A stretch of 62,872 nt of DNA from an uncultured Prevotellaceae bacterium (GTDB taxonomy: Bacteria > Bacteroidota > Bacteroidia > Bacteroidales > Bacteroidaceae). The first letter of the stretch is position 1, and each line of letters starts with the position of its first letter. The notes under the pieces were generated by a model. It did no database searches. It was given only the letters and a program-made list of their open reading frames with translations, and was not told where the DNA came from. The stretch is taken from positions 1 to 62,872 of the forward strand of contig ONMI01000009.1 of the NCBI GenBank assembly GCA_900318915.1, written 5' to 3'. This document shows, piece by piece, positions 61,929 through 62,872 of the stretch. Made by a program: the position numbers and the translations under genes.

Positions 61929-62872
61929 TCAGAATAGATATCGATGCCGAAGCGGTTTTTCACATCGTCCTTGACGGCATTGCAGAGCGTCAGCACCTCC
62001 TGGCCGGTGGCCCCGCCCCGGTTTACCAGCACCAGGGCCTGCCGGCTATGCACGCCGGCGCGTCCCAGTGAGCGTCCCTTCCACCCGCACTGCTCAATGA
62101 GCCACCCGGCGGGAATCTTCACACGGTCGCTGTCCACCTCATAGAAAGGTACCTGGTCATATTCCTTCTGTATTCGCAGGAGCACCTCTCTGGGCACCAC
62201 CGGATTGACGAAGAAGCTGCCGGCGTTGCCCTCCACGGTAGGGTCGGGCAACTTGGCCTGGCGGATGTCGATGATGACCTGGCGCAACTGCCAGGGAGAG
62301 GGATGGTCGATGCCCCGCGCCTCCAGTTCGTGGCGTATATTGCCATAGTCGAGCTGCGGGCGGAATTCGCGGGAGAGCCGGTAGGTGACCGCCGTGATGA
62401 AGAAGCGGTTCTTCCACTCATGCTTGAAGCGGCTGTCGCGGTAGCCATAGCCACAGTCAGAGCCCCGCATAGTGACCAGCCGACCGGTTTCTATCTCCAC
62501 CGCCTCCACCTCCTGTATGAGGTCCTTGGCCTCGGCGCCGTAGGCCCCGATGTTCTGCACGGCCGACGCCCCCACCTCGCCCGGTATGAGCGAGAGGTTC
62601 TCGGCACCATGCCATCCGTGCTCCACACAAGTGGCCACCACATCGTCCCACACCTCGCCCGAGCCGCAGCACAGCAGCACGCTTTCGCCGTCGTCGGAGG
62701 GAGCGGAATAGACACCATGTATGGCCGAGCGTACCACGGTGCCGGGGAAATCGGCGGTGAGCAGCAGGTTGCTGCCCCCACCCAGGATAAGCAGCGGCTC
62801 TCCCTCGGCATAAATAGCGGGCAGGGCATCGATGGCCTCCTGGGCCGTATCAAACTCCACATACCGCCGGCA
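61913..62872 (-). CDS. murB: UDP-N-acetylenolpyruvoylglucosamine reductase, N-terminus outside the window
   Basis: At least 320 residues of MurB, a flavoenzyme of peptidoglycan precursor synthesis, are visible; the frame stays open to the window edge, so about 20 N-terminal residues are missing. The FAD-binding motif LLILGGGSNLLLTADF lies close to the edge. GEVGASAVQNIGAYGAEAKD and DCGYGYRDSRFK correspond to further FAD and substrate contacts; PTVEGNAGSFFVNPVVPRE has the active-site Ser and SRQALVLVNRGGATGQEVL matches the closing domain. The MBL gene follows 24 bases downstream. Confidence 0.96.
   Translation of the reverse strand, partial: CRRYVEFDTAQEAIDALPAIYAEGEPLLILGGGSNLLLTADFPGTVVRSAIHGVYSAPSDDGESVLLCCGSGEVWDDVVATCVEHGWHGAENLSLIPGEVGASAVQNIGAYGAEAKDLIQEVEAVEIETGRLVTMRGSDCGYGYRDSRFKHEWKNRFFITAVTYRLSREFRPQLDYGNIRHELEARGIDHPSPWQLRQVIIDIRQAKLPDPTVEGNAGSFFVNPVVPREVLLRIQKEYDQVPFYEVDSDRVKIPAGWLIEQCGWKGRSLGRAGVHSRQALVLVNRGGATGQEVLTLCNAVKDDVKNRFGIDIYSEVNII

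Noticed and set aside
1-62872. CRISPR arrays, tRNA/rRNA genes and insertion sequences
   Set aside because: None were seen. Intergenic gaps are short and hold promoters and terminators, with no regularly spaced repeats, cloverleaf-like sequence or transposase.

Overview
The window looks like chromosomal DNA of a Bacteroidales bacterium, most likely a fairly GC-rich member of the Prevotellaceae. The grounds are a SusC/SusD pair with a hybrid two-component sensor, two GH115 enzymes and a GH20 enzyme with Bacteroidetes-style signal peptides, repeated upstream copies of the Bacteroidetes -7 promoter element TAnnTTTG, a Glu-type MetA, and a thrS-infC-rpmI-rplT ribosomal cluster. I see no IS element, prophage, CRISPR array, tRNA or rRNA. 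Family names come from motifs and protein layout read by eye; no database search was run.

Layout. 1-6276: an AraC-type regulator cut by the window edge, then a tripartite RND efflux operon (adaptor, pump, TolC-like channel). 6295-9061: a LytTR response regulator and LytS-type kinase behind two related small exported proteins. 9297-19220: a same-strand run made of a GH20 hexosaminidase, a three-gene TerB-N/C - BrxD-like ATPase - Lhr-like helicase cassette, and a GH115 enzyme. 19285-32997: a polysaccharide utilization locus with SusD, SusC, a hybrid two-component sensor and a second GH115, divergent from a TPR/AraC-type regulator. 33059-40503: a five-gene unit with its own promoter and terminator encoding a vWA-like anchored protein, a small membrane protein, a tubulin/FtsZ-like protein, a large Hsp70/actin-like ATPase and a coiled-coil anchored protein. 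40553-44356: metA, an RlhA-like U32 protein and a zinc-ribbon membrane lipoprotein. 44465-62872: housekeeping genes, including an M13 peptidase, an ABC-F protein, Tex, infC-rpmI-rplT, a TPR protein, def, ruvX, a SPOR lipoprotein, a YtxH/holin-like trio, an MBL hydrolase and murB.

The two most interesting systems are the vWA/tubulin-like/actin-like operon, which pairs two cytoskeletal nucleotide-binding folds with membrane partners, and the TerB-BrxD-helicase cassette, which resembles parts of BREX and Ter-linked defence or stress loci yet sits between two glycosidase genes. In the polysaccharide locus, TGAAAC repeats occur in both the susC promoter and the GH115/regulator intergenic region and may be the sensor's operators.

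Two genes are broken by internal, frame-shifting losses of roughly 80-90 bp each: an iron-dependent alcohol dehydrogenase, which lost its glycine-rich nucleotide-binding loop, and threonyl-tRNA synthetase, which lost motif 3. ThrRS is normally essential, so an assembly error is the leading explanation.
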